The notes below the pieces were generated by a model. The model did no database searches and was not told the DNA's origin. It saw only the letters and a list, made by a program, of their open reading frames with translations. A DNA stretch of 64,000 nucleotides from Sweltsa coloradensis (Eukaryota; Arthropoda; Insecta; Plecoptera; Chloroperlidae): positions 1-64,000 of the forward strand of contig JAMZAV010003138.1 in NCBI GenBank assembly GCA_024449915.1, given 5' to 3'. Made by a program: the position numbers and the translations under genes. Of the stretch, positions 11,432 through 22,974 are shown piece by piece. Each line of letters starts with the position of its first letter. Positions within the stretch are counted from its first letter, which is position 1.

Positions 11432-11885
11432 TCTGAAATACAATACAATTTAAAATTTAACAAGGAAACTTGATGCCTTTATTTTATTCTTTTAAATATT
11501 GTTTTTGCATACGGTATATATCTAAAGAACAATTTAATTTGTGAAGTATTTATGCAAAAATGGATGTTGTAATTTAAAAAGCATCCGAGTGGTAGCAATA
11601 ACTACAAACCTAAAAATGTACCAGTTTGGCTCCACCGGCACATGCGACAATGCCCGTACGTATATCAAACATGGTTTGCTCTAAAAATATAAACATAACT
11701 GATTTATAAACTGCATTGTACATGCACTAATAGTCCAGGGTCTATCCACAAATTTGAGGCTGAACCTAGGACAAATTGCAACAGAATCGAATTGGGTGTC
11801 ATTGGATTCAGAAAACAAACTGAATAACCCATAAAGAATGCCCTAAAATCCCCATAGGGTGGATGGCTCTAATCATCCCCTAAAT
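11432..11885 (-). other. 5' flank of gene copy B
   Basis: Matches the upstream regions of A and C, including the TTGTATTTCAG acceptor next to the ATG. It ends where the hAT terminus CAGGGGTGCCCAAC begins. No promoter element can be assigned. Confidence 0.55.
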
Positions 11886-13574
11886 CAGGGGTGCCCAACG
11901 TACGGCCCGCCAAGCCATTTGGTCTGGCCCGCACTCTCATACACGGACCCGCATTTTTTAATTTCTTATATATATATATATGATCTAAAGTGCAGCAAAA
12001 AGATCTTGGCACTCCCTGTGTGTCTCAAAATAATATGAGACTGATTGTACTAAGGGTAGTTTTGTCTTCAACCCAAGCTTTTAGCTTAGTTTCTTAGATG
12101 TTGAGGAGGGAATGTCCCTCCCCCATTGGTTTCTTTATAGGTTGAACCAGATAAGCTGTCGCACGTCAAGGTCAAGCGAGAGCACGGACGCCAACGTTGA
12201 CAATTTACACACAACTGGCATTAGGTAGGGCCTACCGTATTTGGTCATGCTATCGTGATATGTTATCACATAAATCAACATTTTATAAGCTGTCAATAAA
12301 GTAGTTCGTCCCACAGAGTCAGTATTTTAGCGAAATAATGATTTTAAGTAATCACGATTACGAAAGTGTTTTTTTGCCTTGTTGGTAATGGGTGTGTCCA
12401 AAGTTACAGCTGTTTATAATGCCAACCTCGTCAGATGTGATGCCAATGTTTAGGAGCATGAAAATGGCCTGATTTTATTCGTACACTTCATAAATACTTT
12501 ATTTTTAGGATATATTAGGCACGGCTTGGCTTTAAAATAGTCGTGTTTTTCTCCGAAAGCAGTTTTAGAGACCGTTATTTTATCTACTTTTTGCCGATCC
12601 TGTGGCCATAGTGCGTGGACGACAGTGCTGCGATCCCTCGGCGACCGACAGCTTATCTGGTTTCACCTATAGCGACATCCAGTCTAACTGGTTAGCCTCT
12701 GGGTCAAACATGTGATGCTTGGGCGGGGGATGGGTGGAAGTGTACTGACCAAGGCAAGCCGTGCGAAGTATAGTGTTCAATTAATAGCATACGAGTAAGG
12801 TAATCGCAAACAGTTATCCTGTGCGAATTTCCAGAAAGTGTTTCAAGTGTCTAGTTACGTGCAGTTCCAAGTGTACCATTTATTTGTTTGGTTAAAAAAA
12901 AAGTCGTTACCAAAAGATTTAAAAATAAAATTGTAAAATAGATAGCGAGTGCCGCGTATTTAACAAAAGTGGGCTGATCTTTTTTTTTTTGCGTGCCACA
13001 TAACGATAAAATTAGGCCTAGGCCTATGTACTTTATTATGCAGAGTTGTCATCGCAGTGTTCAAAGAGTACAATTTAAAATGGCAATACGACTCAAAACA
13101 CAAAAGTGAGTATGAGAAATACAAAGGGTCAAAATGAAGCAAAACCATGTATCTTCGCAATGTATGTTCAAAAAGGAGATAACTGAGAACCAAGCATCTG
13201 TCCGTGCTAGTTATCAGGTTATTACTTATTAGCGTCGGGAGGAAGACCATTCTCTGATGGGGAATTAGTAAAGAAAAGTATGCAAGCTGTTATTGAAATA
13301 TCATTGATGATTAGGGCTAGGATTCTTATGTATTTAAATATTTTTATAAAATTCTCTAAACCTATGCCCATGATCAATTCTTCACGAATTGTTCGATTGT
13401 GATCTCAAATATATGGGTTTTTAATCAAATATTTTCGCATATTTTGTTATATTTGGTTAATAAATACATATTTCTCTTATCCTTGCCATAATCACATATT
13501 TTGAACAAAAAAAACACTTCTTTACTTTAATAAACTCAAGAACTGTTAATTTACTTTCCAAACCATTTTCAAAA

Positions 13575-13829
13575 TTGCATAAACTAAACTCGGTGCTGTC
13601 TAAAAATATTGGGTACAAAAAACTTGTTCAAATAAGTGCTATTCTAAACCCCAACGAGGAAGAGTTTTCGTTGTCTGATATTGCGAATTTTATGTTTGCA
13701 CCCGTTACATCTTGTGACGTAGAGCAAAGTTTTTCGCAATACAAAAATGTGCTCGCCGAAAACCGACATTCAATTAAATTTGAACATTTGAAAATGTGGA
13801 TTGTGGTACACTGCAACGGGGGTATATAA
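13575..13829 (+). pseudogene. hAT transposase C-terminal dimerisation domain remnant
   Basis: The frame contains FAPVTSCDVEQSFSQYKNVL followed by AENRHSIKFEHLKMW. This matches the conserved hAT C-terminal dimerisation motif, in which a vERsFS-like core is followed by an NR. About 84 codons remain; the catalytic part is not readable. It lies inside the hAT remnant, consistent with its origin there. Confidence 0.7.
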
Positions 13830-14272
13830 AGACACATGTTAGTCCAAGGTGATATTAAAAAGTGACAATGTTACAAACTGCACAATATGTTCAGCAACAA
13901 TAAAATTGTTTTAGTACCAACGTATTTTTTTCTTTCTGGTATTATATTGCACCATGATTTGATTAATTTATGCACATATTGTGCTGGGAAGACTGATGGT
14001 ACGTAACAACATTTTTTGAGCACTTTATTTTGTATTTTTAAGCAAATATTTTTGTATTTTTAAGCACATATTCTTCTGTTTTTAAGCAAATATAAAATAC
14101 ATATTTTGATGTTTTTAAGCACATATAAAAATCCAAGCCCTATTGATGATATCAGCTTGTCACGCAATACAATGACAAGAATAGGGGAGGATTGAATTAT
14201 TATTCCACAATCTATAGCCTATTCAAATTACGATAAATTTAAGTGATATTCGGGCTTTTTATTATGTGGCCC

Positions 14273-15473
14273 TAGTGATGGGAATTTTCATGAAAAAAAA
14301 AATAATCTTGAAATTTTCGTGAAAATTTTCAAGGTTTGTTAATCTGTTATTTGAACTGTATTTTACCATATTATAAATAAAAATAATTTATTTCTATCGA
14401 GATGAGGCCTACAGTGGGACTCAGGCTGAGGTGGAATAAGTCTAATATGCAATATCTTGTTGATTAATTTTATTCTTGCAATTTGCAAATAGCAAAATAG
14501 GCCTAGGCCTACATTATAAAAATAATCGTTGAGACAAAAATGTTGAATATTGAATTGGGATAGTATCCAACATGAATGATGGAAACAAAAGCAATATAAA
14601 ACATATTAGTAGGCCTATATCAAAATGTAAAAAAATACACCCAACGTTTCGGGTGGTTAAGAGAAAGCCTAGATTATTGGATGAGCGTAGCGAAGATTTC
14701 ATTTCACTACACTGGAGAAAAAAATCCGGATTTATTTTGTATTTTTGTCTGTTTGTTAACACGATTCCGGCTAAACCAATACTCCAATTGCGATTAAATT
14801 TTCTGGAGGCCTTTAAAATCTCTGAACTTAGAACCGCCACTTTTATGAGCGCAATCGAAAAATAATTTCTCGTGAAAATAGCAATTTTACGCTTTTTTTG
14901 CGCTTGAAAAAAATTACGCTCATCCAACAACGTGCCTGAAAAAGGATTTGCGAAGCTTCCTAGTAGTCACTACAAACAATACGGTACTTACAGACTAATT
15001 GGAGGCGAAGACCTCACACCAAAGTAATGTTTGTCCCGGTCTTTCCATTCCCTACCCTACCCTACCCTAGGCATTTAAGTTCTGCATAACCCTCTAGCAT
15101 TTGTGCTAATTAAAGATGGATTTTATCTGGTTAGGGCCCAACCAGACTATTGCCTATACAACCTACAAAAATAATAAGTTAGCTAGACCTTCATTTGCAG
15201 GCTTTGTATTTGCAATGTGACCTAGCTCCCACATTGACAAACTTTCTAGGCCTATGTCAATGCCTCTGTTCTAGGCTAGGCCCCAGCATGCATTAGGCCT
15301 GTTGCTGTGCAAGAGGCTAGCCAAATACTAAATACCAAATACCAACTGCATAATTAAACAACATAATAAAAATAAAAACTTGAAAATTTTCATTGCACGG
15401 CCCTTGAAAATTTTCAATGAATTGAAATTTTTCATGAAAATTTTCACGTGAAAATTTTCAAGTCCCAACACTA
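14273..15473. mobile_element. Nested hAT-type element with 8 bp target duplication
   Basis: Ends are TAGTGATGGGA... and ...CCCAACACTA (reverse complement TAGTGTTGGG). The element is flanked on both sides by TGTGGCCC (14265-14272 and 15474-15481), an exact 8 bp target-site duplication as expected for hAT. Subterminal repeats of GAAAATTTTC occur at both ends. A similar terminus is seen at about 41038-41110. No transposase frame, so it is non-autonomous. Confidence 0.8.
14677..14963 (+). mobile_element. Helitron-like element, short complete copy
   Basis: Starts TTGGATGAGCGTAGC after an A and ends GCGAAGCTTCCTAG before a T. It is 287 bp, inside the nested hAT. It carries the shared 5' segment (CACTACACTGGAG, TCCGG) and one body unit with ATTTTACG. 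No target duplication is visible. Confidence 0.65.
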
Positions 15474-15539
15474 TGTGGCCCACCAACATTTAAAATTTAT
15501 GTCATGTGGCCCAACTCTAAATAAAGTTGGGCACCCCAG

Positions 15540-16189
15540 GAAAATGTAATAAAAAAAAATTAAAAAAAATGAAACCTAGTAGGCCTAGCCATGGTAGGCC
15601 CAATGTAATCAAAGCTTATTGAAGGGTCTTTCAAGTAAAAAATATTTCAATTGATTAAAATTGAATAAAAATGAATTTTGTGGGCAAAGGTCAAATTTTA
15701 TATTTTTTCTCAAAAGGGAATATAGTAATTTGGTATTGGCACAATAATGTTTTTTGATTGTCTCATTGTTGTAAATAATTAGCAAATAGGCCACTCTTGA
15801 TACGGTAAGTCAATCATGGTTGAAAAAGGTCATTATTACAATCTGTAGGACCATGAACCTACAAGTACGTAGTCAAAAATCTCAGATCCAATAAATAAAT
15901 ACATATATTACATAGGCCTACTAAACATATAGATATGGCCTGGGTTCGAAAGTACCCTGCTAAGAAAATATAAATTTGCCATTCATGCCAAAGGCTACAC
16001 GTAAAATAATTGAGTGTACCGGTAGGCTAAAGCAATAATAATAAAAAAAATATCATCATGCAAATTTTCTCAATAAATTCCACACTATTCATAACAGAAT
16101 CAAAATGGGGAAGAATTGCTTGCTTCTTTACAAACTGTTTGGGGCAAAATGCTTGCCGATAATAATATAATAATAATAATAATAATAAT
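15540..16189. repeat. AT-rich block that is the empty-site paralogue of 35030-41030
   Basis: 15725-15910 is homologous to 35128-35173, 40103-40158 and 40867-40940. Positions 15778/15779 and 15832/15833 correspond to the insertion points of the two Helitron-like elements there. An (AAT)n run lies at 16160-16190. No gene seen. Confidence 0.65.
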
Positions 16190-16240
16190 TAACACAATTA
16201 ACTGGTCGGGACATTTCGCCGCGTCGATTCTGCTTTAATT

Positions 16241-16309
16241 GCGTTTGACGTTTCAGCCCAACTGTGTGGGCTATCCTCAGAAAACAAGAAATAAAATTAA
16301 AAACTTACA
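16241..16309 (-). ncRNA. Hammerhead-ribozyme-like motif, left inverted pLTR copy
   Basis: This is the same core on the minus strand: GACGTTTC, AGCCCA, TGGGCT and TCCTCAG on plus read CTGAGGA...GAAACGTC on minus. It is identical to the right copy over the core, which fits a young insertion or selection on the motif. Confidence 0.6.
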
Positions 16310-16449
16310 AAAATATAAGCCAAGACAAGGCTTCCCATAGAAAAACAAAATAACAACAACAACAAAACAAACAGTTACCATGATCAGGCTCCACCTTCTA
16401 TAAAATTGCATTACATTCTAATGAAGTCTTTTTCACAACCAGATCAACC

Positions 16450-17280
16450 TCACATTTGAGAATTTCTGGTGCGTATCCGATCACTCCGTCCAACTCCACT
16501 TTCTTGGGGCTGATCCATTTCCGGGACAGGGAGGACGAGAAGGCCTGCATTCGAAACCGGGAGTAAGATCTCGGGGATAATGCGTTTATTTACGATACGG
16601 CCAGCGTTGGAGTTGTCTTGAATCAGTTTTACTATGGGCGCCCACGACCCGCTCAGCTTAAACCCAACATCACCATTAAAATTGTTTGGTGTTTTAGCTA
16701 TTTCAATGGACTCTCTAACCAATCTTGGCAGTAACCGAGGCTCTTTGCAAACTATTGTGGCACTATCAAACAGAATTTCATGTCTTGGATTATTAACATT
16801 TTCACAAGCATGTTTAGCAACCGCCGACTGTTCTTCTCGAGCATGCCTACAATGCGCTTTATGTTCTTTCAATCTTGTTCCTACTGTCCTGCATGTTTGG
16901 CCTATATAAACCAATCCACACTTGCAAGGAATTTGGTAAACACCACTCTCTTGCAGTGGAATTATATCCTTGACTGGCTTCATCAAATGGGCTACCTTTT
17001 TCCATGGAGTATAAATAGTTTTTATATCTTTTTTGGCTAAAATGCGACCAATTCTGTCCGTCGTATACTTCACGTAAGGCAGGAAAGCTCTCGTGATGTT
17101 ACCGGTAGCCTCATCTTCAACTATCTCACTGTTGGCAGGTCTCTGTGGTCTATTAAAAGCCCTGTTGATGGTTGCATTACTGTATCCATTGTTTAATAAT
17201 GCTTCTCTGAGCACCACCTTTTCCCTCCCTAAACTTGCTTCGTCTGACAGTCTGTTAGCGCACCAGAAATTCTCAAATGT
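16450..17280 (-). CDS. Penelope-like element protein, C-terminal part with GIY-YIG endonuclease
   Basis: The open frame covers at least 16450-17217 (255 codons) and stays open toward about 17280, so it has no real start. The domain is visible as GVYQIPCKCGLVYIGQTCRT followed by GTRLKEHKAHC: the GIY and YIG elements are the GVY and YIG strands, followed by the conserved arginine of R-L-K-E-H. The upstream part (EALLNNGYSNATINRAFNRP) matches the linker between reverse transcriptase and endonuclease in this family. The C terminus, with RIRTRNSQM, runs into the terminal repeat. In the family the endonuclease nicks target DNA for target-primed reverse transcription. Here it lacks the polymerase and is presumably inactive, though the endonuclease frame itself is uninterrupted. 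Confidence 0.85.
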   Translation of the reverse strand, partial: TFENFWCANRLSDEASLGREKVVLREALLNNGYSNATINRAFNRPQRPANSEIVEDEATGNITRAFLPYVKYTTDRIGRILAKKDIKTIYTPWKKVAHLMKPVKDIIPLQESGVYQIPCKCGLVYIGQTCRTVGTRLKEHKAHCRHAREEQSAVAKHACENVNNPRHEILFDSATIVCKEPRLLPRLVRESIEIAKTPNNFNGDVGFKLSGSWAPIVKLIQDNSNAGRIVNKRIIPEILLPVSNAGLLVLPVPEMDQPQESGVGRSDRIRTRNSQM

Positions 17281-17431
17281 GAGGTTGATCTGGTTGTGAA
17301 AAAGACTTCATTAGAATATGTAATGCAATTTTATAGAAGGCGGAGCCTGATCATGGTAACTGTTTGTTTTGTTGTTGTTGTTATTTTGTTTTTCTATGGA
17401 AGCCTTGTCTTGGCTTATATTTTTGGTAAGT

Positions 17432-17500
17432 TTTTAATTTTATTTCTTGTTTTCTGAGGATAGCCCACACAGTTGGGCTGAAACGTCAAACGCAATTAAA
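17432..17500 (+). ncRNA. Hammerhead-ribozyme-like motif in Penelope pLTR, right copy
   Basis: The core reads CTGAGGA (17454-17460); a stem II of AGCCCA paired with TGGGCT (17462-17467 and 17474-17479); GAAA (17480-17483); then CGTC with predicted cleavage after C17487. Stem III would be only the palindrome ACGT, so it would need pairing between two copies, as in dimeric minimal hammerheads. Stem I pairs poorly close to the core. One unpaired base sits before stem II. Family knowledge: Penelope-like elements carry such ribozymes in their pLTRs. Confidence 0.6.
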
Positions 17501-17554
17501 GCAGAATCGACGCGGCGAAATGTCCCGACCAGTTAATTGTGTTAATTATTTACC

Positions 17555-17735
17555 GGGCCGCGAAAGCCTTAAATTTGAAATAGTAATAATAATAATAATA
17601 ATAATATAATAATAATAATAGGTAACAATAATTTAAATATAATAAAATATTATCATGATTACAACAAATAAGCAGCAGCACTTCGCGGACCGGTAGCAAT
17701 GAGTCCACGGACCACCGGTTGGGAACCACTGCTCT
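17555..17735. mobile_element. hAT-like terminal fragment
   Basis: It ends GGTTGGGAACCACTG at about 17718-17732, the reverse complement of a CAGTGGTTCCCAACC hAT terminus, preceded by GGTCCGCG-rich sequence. The partner end was not found. An (AAT)n run at 17583-17620 lies inside. Confidence 0.45.
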
Positions 17736-18409
17736 ATAGAACCTAAGCCTAGAGTGCGTTCCGAATCAGGCTGCGACAGCATCTGTAACAACTGCAGTGC
17801 ACTTTGACTAGGCCTAGTCCGTAAGTACCCGCAAACGCTACGTCGAGTAGTCCGAAAGTCGCCGGAGGTTTTTGGCCCGGCACTTAGAGCATTTGGTGGA
17901 GTGGGAGTATATCAAGATGTCGGCAACTGAAGATTTACGAAAGGATTGCTGAAAATTGCACCTAAACTTTAAGGATGGCCATGATGTCCATTGGTAGGCC
18001 TATGCCAAGTTTTAGGTTGGAATTAATTATTGTTAAGTCTGGTAGGTAATGAAAGAATTAATTAAACAACAATTGAGCCTTCTTTCCACAGTAGGCCTAC
18101 CTGTAGGTTGGGCGCGTGATTCAAACATGACTCATGGGCCGGGATGTTTCAGATTGAGAATTTACCAAATGGCAGGAGAAATTGAGTAGATTTCAAGTCT
18201 TTTTATCTTCATCCACAGTTCTATAATTAAATAACGTTTTGTCTAGCACTTGATCATCGTGATCGGTGAGCACTTTAATAATTAATAATCCTTGGATTCT
18301 GACAGTTAGGAGGCTAGACGGTCAGCCATTTAATATGTTGCATGGGCCCGTTCCAAATCGAAATGCACATTCATGTGCTTTTCTACCTTGACTTAATAGG
18401 CTTCTATAT

Positions 18410-21041
18410 CAGGATGTCCAAAGCGGTTTGTTCAAAACGCTTTGAAAGACATCGGTTTGAAATACTAACCTTAGGCCTAGCCTATATCAAACAACCCAAA
18501 CTGATTTCGTTGAAACTAGTTTCAAAGTGGATCCAACATGGCTGCACTGCAGGCCAGCCATAACACCTCTTTGTCTTATAATTAATATTATCTCCCACTA
18601 CCTTTAACATCGCAAGGTTGAGAATTCGAAGGTAGTGAGCGAAAACGGGAAGCCTAGGCCTATAGGTACCGTACTTCCAATGCTTGAAAAACGAACAACA
18701 GATCATAGGAGGAGGCGAGATGGCGTGGGCGTGGCTTGGAAGTGTATATCACGTTCAAGCCAAGCGGATCGAAGACTCCAACCAGCCAGGCCCTAGCTTC
18801 CTAAAGTGAATTGGATCGAAATCACTTTGGGTCAAATTCGATGTGAATCATACTCGGAAACCGTTTTGAACCAAAGTACCTTCTTTAAATGCGAATTAAA
18901 TGTCTCAATATGCATAGTCAATGACAACGTATTACAGCACGTTTAATTCGCATTAAACGAAAGCACTTTGGTTCAAAACGATTGCCGAGTCTGATATACA
19001 TGGGTCATTCTCAAACGTAATGACCATATTGAAAAAATGCTTGCAAGAAAAAATTATAACATAAAATTGGATACCTCCTTTAACAATACATTATCCAATA
19101 TTTGTTCTTACAGCCCTAAAAGGGTTTATCTAAAAAAACAAATTTTTTTTACATACAAGCATTTTCATCAATCCAAGTGTACGAAAATGTCATGACTGTT
19201 ACCGGACATAAAAGTGACAATTGATGTAAGAAGTTATTTATTAAATCTATATTCATGTGCACAATAGTTTTAGTTACATTATCACACAAAACTAATACAT
19301 TCAATAAAATATACATTTTTATTTTAATCACTTTTTATAATACCAAAATGTCAAGAATGTTACTCAAATTTCAAAACCTGGTAATTAACTTACTAATAAT
19401 GGACAAATGGCAAATCAAATTTTATCAAGATCACTGTTAGCAATGAAGTATTAATATTATAAATAAGATTAAAAATGTGATTCAGTTATTTTAAACTTTA
19501 AATAAGACTTAATTTAATAATTAGCTCGGGTAACGGTGTTGACAAAAAGTAACAGTCTTGACAAAAAGTTACTTTTCTAACAGTATAATTTTTTCTAAGA
19601 TCATGTTGCTTGTTAGTGTACAAATCAGTCAACCTAAAGATAAAATCCATCTAATCCAACAAGTTTGTGTTGAGTTTAAAGTAAAGAGACACTACGGGTA
19701 ACGGTCTTGACAAAAAGTAACATTCTTGACAAGTGATCACTGAAAATCAATAAAAACAAGTGTTTTGTTACTTTTGAGTATGGCAATGAATTACAACCTC
19801 TCCCTTCAAAACACATCTACAGTTGCAGGAAATTAATGCAGTAATCCACGATGCCCTTGGTAATGTTACTTTTTGAAAGTAACATACCTGACAAGTAACA
19901 TGCATGACATGACACATAAGCTGTTAACAATCCCATTTGAAAAAGTAGGGTTATGTTTGCTATGAGCTGGAACTTGATTGTAACTTAACTCAATTGTTAA
20001 ATAAAATATTAAATACAAATTAAATTGTTTTATCTTGGTAACATTCATGACATTGAATTAAAATACTCACCGTTAAAATGTTTACTTTTCAATTTTAAAG
20101 AGTTCTCATGTCAAAACAAACCAAACTTCCATGATGCCATGTCAGGAGCTGTTCTTCTCTTCTTTCTAGATTGATCCACTGCCTTCTTGAAAAATTATTT
20201 AAACTCTTTTACAATGGTAACAGTCATGACATTATTATGATTGCCACATTAGGGACAAACACTTTCCACTAGTTATTGTTTGAAAATGTAAATTGTTAAA
20301 AAAAGTCACTAACACACAGTTATTAACTGTTATTTCTGCATTAATTCCAATCTAGAGACTAAATAAATTTTAGTCTTAAAGTCAAACATTTTACAAAAAC
20401 ACTTCTGGTTTTGAGGATAGGGACATGGGTTTTAACACATTTTGCAATACCCGACATTGAATTAATGGTCAACCTTACAAGATAGAAGTGCAAAAATTCA
20501 TGGAGCTAATAAAAACTATAAGTATTCTGAAAATGTACAACCAAAATTTATGCAAATCAATATCTTGATCTAAAAAAAAATAATATTAAGAGTGGACAGC
20601 ACAAGGGTCATTTTATTTGAGAATGACCCACATATCAAATTTTTGCCCCAAAAGCAATTCCGATCCACATTCACTTTAAAGGAACGAGTTGGAGTATTCG
20701 ATCCAAAGGCTTGAACCTGATATACACTTCATTCGGTTCTGTACCCCACGCCCACGCCATCTTGCCACCTCCTGTGATCTGTTTTTTTTTTTTTCAAGCA
20801 TTGGCAGTAGTTTATAGGCTTCCCGTTTTCGCTCACTTCCTTTGAATTCTCAACCTGCGACGTCAAAGCTAATAGAAATAATTACTAATTCTATGACGAA
20901 GAGGTTATGGCTGGCCTGTAGTGCAGCCATGTTGGATCCACTTGAAAATAAAAATCAGTTTGGGTTGTTGATATACGGCGCGTATTTCAAACCAAATTCC
21001 CTTTTCAAAGCGTTTTGGAACAAACCACTTTGGACGTCCTG
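18410..21041. mobile_element. ~1 kb foldback element (X copy), split by a DNA transposon
   Basis: Terminal inverted repeats are CAGGATGTCCAAAG at the left and the CTTTGGACGTCCTG type at the right. The two halves are long reverse complements. The insert 19002-20629 splits it. Without the insert and its target duplication it is about 1000 bp, the same as the intact Y copy at 43176-44177. Confidence 0.75.
19002..20629. mobile_element. DNA transposon with GGGTCATTCTCAAA ends and ACAT target duplication
   Basis: The terminal inverted repeat GGGTCATTCTCAAA is perfect over 14 bp. The flanking ACAT at 18998-19001 and 20630-20633 is a 4 bp target-site duplication, confirmed by the empty site in Y at about 43776-43780 (TATACATATC). 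The interior is non-coding. It carries nine copies of a 15 bp motif, GTAACNNTCNTGACA: 19188 (minus), then 19530, 19549, 19698, 19717, 19879, 19895, 20038 and 20217 on plus. The superfamily is not certain. Confidence 0.85.
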
Positions 21042-21769
21042 TAATATGTAGTCAAGTGATGCTGCAGCCATAGCATCCGCAGCAGATTCGGAATGCACTC
21101 ATAGGCTAGGCTTATCAGGCCTACTTTTATGGTGGTGACTACCCAACTGTCTTCGGAGGAGAAAAGTAGGTTAGGGGGGAGGGGGCGCGAAGCGCGTATC
21201 TTTTACAATATTATCAATATTATTATTAAAACATGGGCCTACGCGCTTTGCGCACTCCCCCCTCCTAGGCCTACCCTAACCTATGCTTTTCCCAGTTGAC
21301 TGACCCCAACCAAAAGAGTAGGCCTACCTACCAAAAGTACTGCTAGGCCTAGGCTAGGCCTAGGAATACTAGGCCCACGGTAGGGGGCTACACAAAGCAT
21401 GACACTAAGCCCCAGACAATCATGTGCCTGGCCCTAGACTCAAAAGACTACTTTAGCCTAGCTTTCCTAGGTAGGAACACTAAAGTAAATTTCATCAATA
21501 TTCTCAACTCAAGACAAGTGTTTATTAAAAGTGATCGCCGAAACCAGCCCAAAAAAAGCAGAGTTACGGCATCCAAATTGATTGGATAGGCCCCTACACA
21601 AAGGTTGGGGTGATTTCGAGTGATAGGCCTCCCCCCTACCCAGCCGTCATGAAACGTGATGTGAACTTGAAAAAGTATGTGAACTAGATTTAGGAGTATG
21701 ATAATTAACCTCGTATCAATTAAATTAGGCCTGGCCTAGCCTTAGGCCCCCACCTTAATATTTTTTTGA

Positions 21770-22960
21770 CCCGAGCGCCTCGGCAAAGTGAGAGTGAGGT
21801 TATGGATGGACTTGTATTTGTAGCAGGTTGAGGTGGGAAACGTATTATTTTTGGGGGGAAAACCCAAAGGGAAAACCCCTTCTTGCTCGCTTATGCTTCT
21901 AGCGGATTCTGTTGTGGGGGTTTGGGAAATTTTGCCTCCGGGTACGCGGGCGTGATGGTCACCGCGATTTTTTAAATTTTAATTCATTCTTTTATTTTTT
22001 CGTAGATCGACACAATGAAAGATATTGGTTTTCGTTAAATACACATAAATAGACAATTAAATTAATTAGATCCTTGAATTTAAACCCTTTTTATCCCCTT
22101 AGCAAAGCTCGGTGAACTCTATCACTGTGTAAAGTAAGCCTTTTTTTATTTAACTTTAAAAATTAAAAAAGTCTGCCCAAAGGGGTTTTTGTACCCGGTC
22201 TCTCGCATTCCAGACGAGGTCTTAAACCACTAGCCCATCAGGGGGGTTTTTTTGGGGGATGTCAATATCGGATAAGAGAAAATTCTGGTTTTTCAAAATG
22301 TAACTTTTTTGGGGAACCACTCATCCCTTTTGTTTTTTTAAAAAAATGCTTTTTGTTAAAAATAACTCGGCACGGGGGTAAAAATTGTCGGAAAAGATGG
22401 CCCTACCCCAAGGAGGTATGAAAATGAAAGGGCCCGCATCCATCTGTGGCTTACAATGAACGGGGCCCGGTTTTGAAGTCTCCGTCGATTTTTTTTGCAG
22501 TATTTTCTGCTTCCGTTGGGGCTGACCAAAATGGCGGTACTAAAAAAATAGATTTTTCGCAGTTCTACTGCTTCTCGTTGGGGCGACCAATATGGCGACT
22601 ACCATCGACGGCCCGAAACAGCTGATATTATCTTAAAACTTGATAATACTTTGTACAATATGGAAAAATAATAAAGAGTTTAAAAGTAAATTTTTGTTAG
22701 TGCTGCTTTTTTTGTTTTGGGAAAGCTCATAGCTTTACAAAAGGCTTTAAAAATACCCAAGACCTTTCTTTGGGTTCGAGGTTTTGCCCCCACCATTGTC
22801 TTCAAAGTGGGTTGGGGTTTTACGGCGCCCTGCTGTCCCCTTACATTATTCAACCTCCCTTTGGGCCCACCCGATTTACTTCCGACGGGATCATACTGGT
22901 CTAACCCAAAAATGTATTTTTTTTAGACCAGAAACCTTTTTTCCAAATACAACATAGGCT
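21770..22960. other. Region of duplication X with homopolymer-inflated sequence
   Basis: Compared with Y (46920-47290 and 48100-48540), X shows many runs of G, C, A and T lengthened or merged, for example GGGGGG and AAACCCAAAGGG at 21855. An extra ~465 bp at about 22400-22865 is also absent from Y. This looks like poor consensus quality or rapid decay. ORFs here should not be trusted. Confidence 0.45.
22175..22245 (-). pseudogene. Degenerate tRNA-like sequence (X copy)
   Basis: Homologue of the tRNA-like sequence at 48215-48285, with several indels in homopolymers, so the cloverleaf no longer folds properly. Confidence 0.45.
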
Positions 22961-22974
22961 ATACCCCCCTGCAT

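Larger units (their letters stand above)
11886..15539. mobile_element. hAT transposon remnant with nested insertions
   Basis: The left end is CAGGGGTGCCCAAC and the right end is GTTGGGCACCCCAG, a 14 bp terminal inverted repeat of hAT type with one mismatch. The flanks (CCCTAAAT and GAAAATGT) do not form a matching 8 bp target duplication, so the two ends may belong to different copies or have decayed. It contains a hAT dimerisation-domain remnant at 13575-13829, an inner inverted repeat pair (GACAGCTTATCTGGTT type) at 12144-12165 and 12643-12664, and a second hAT at 14273-15473. Confidence 0.6.
16190..17550 (-). mobile_element. Penelope-like element with inverted pLTRs
   Basis: Two inverted copies of a ~285 bp terminal segment (16190-16480 and 17262-17550) flank an ORF with a GIY-YIG endonuclease domain. 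Each terminal copy carries a hammerhead-ribozyme-like core, as known for the pLTRs of Penelope-like elements. The reverse-transcriptase domain is missing, so the element is 5'-truncated, and an inverted copy of the terminal repeat sits at the break. (AAT)n microsatellites lie on both sides. Confidence 0.85.

Noticed and set aside
16634..17040. Plus-strand frames over the Penelope-like ORF
   Set aside because: Antisense shadows of the GIY-YIG coding sequence with no domain of their own.
16160..17620. Inverted (AAT)n runs as part of the Penelope-like terminal repeats
   Set aside because: They lie just outside the matching pLTR boundaries and are simple microsatellites; at most a target preference.
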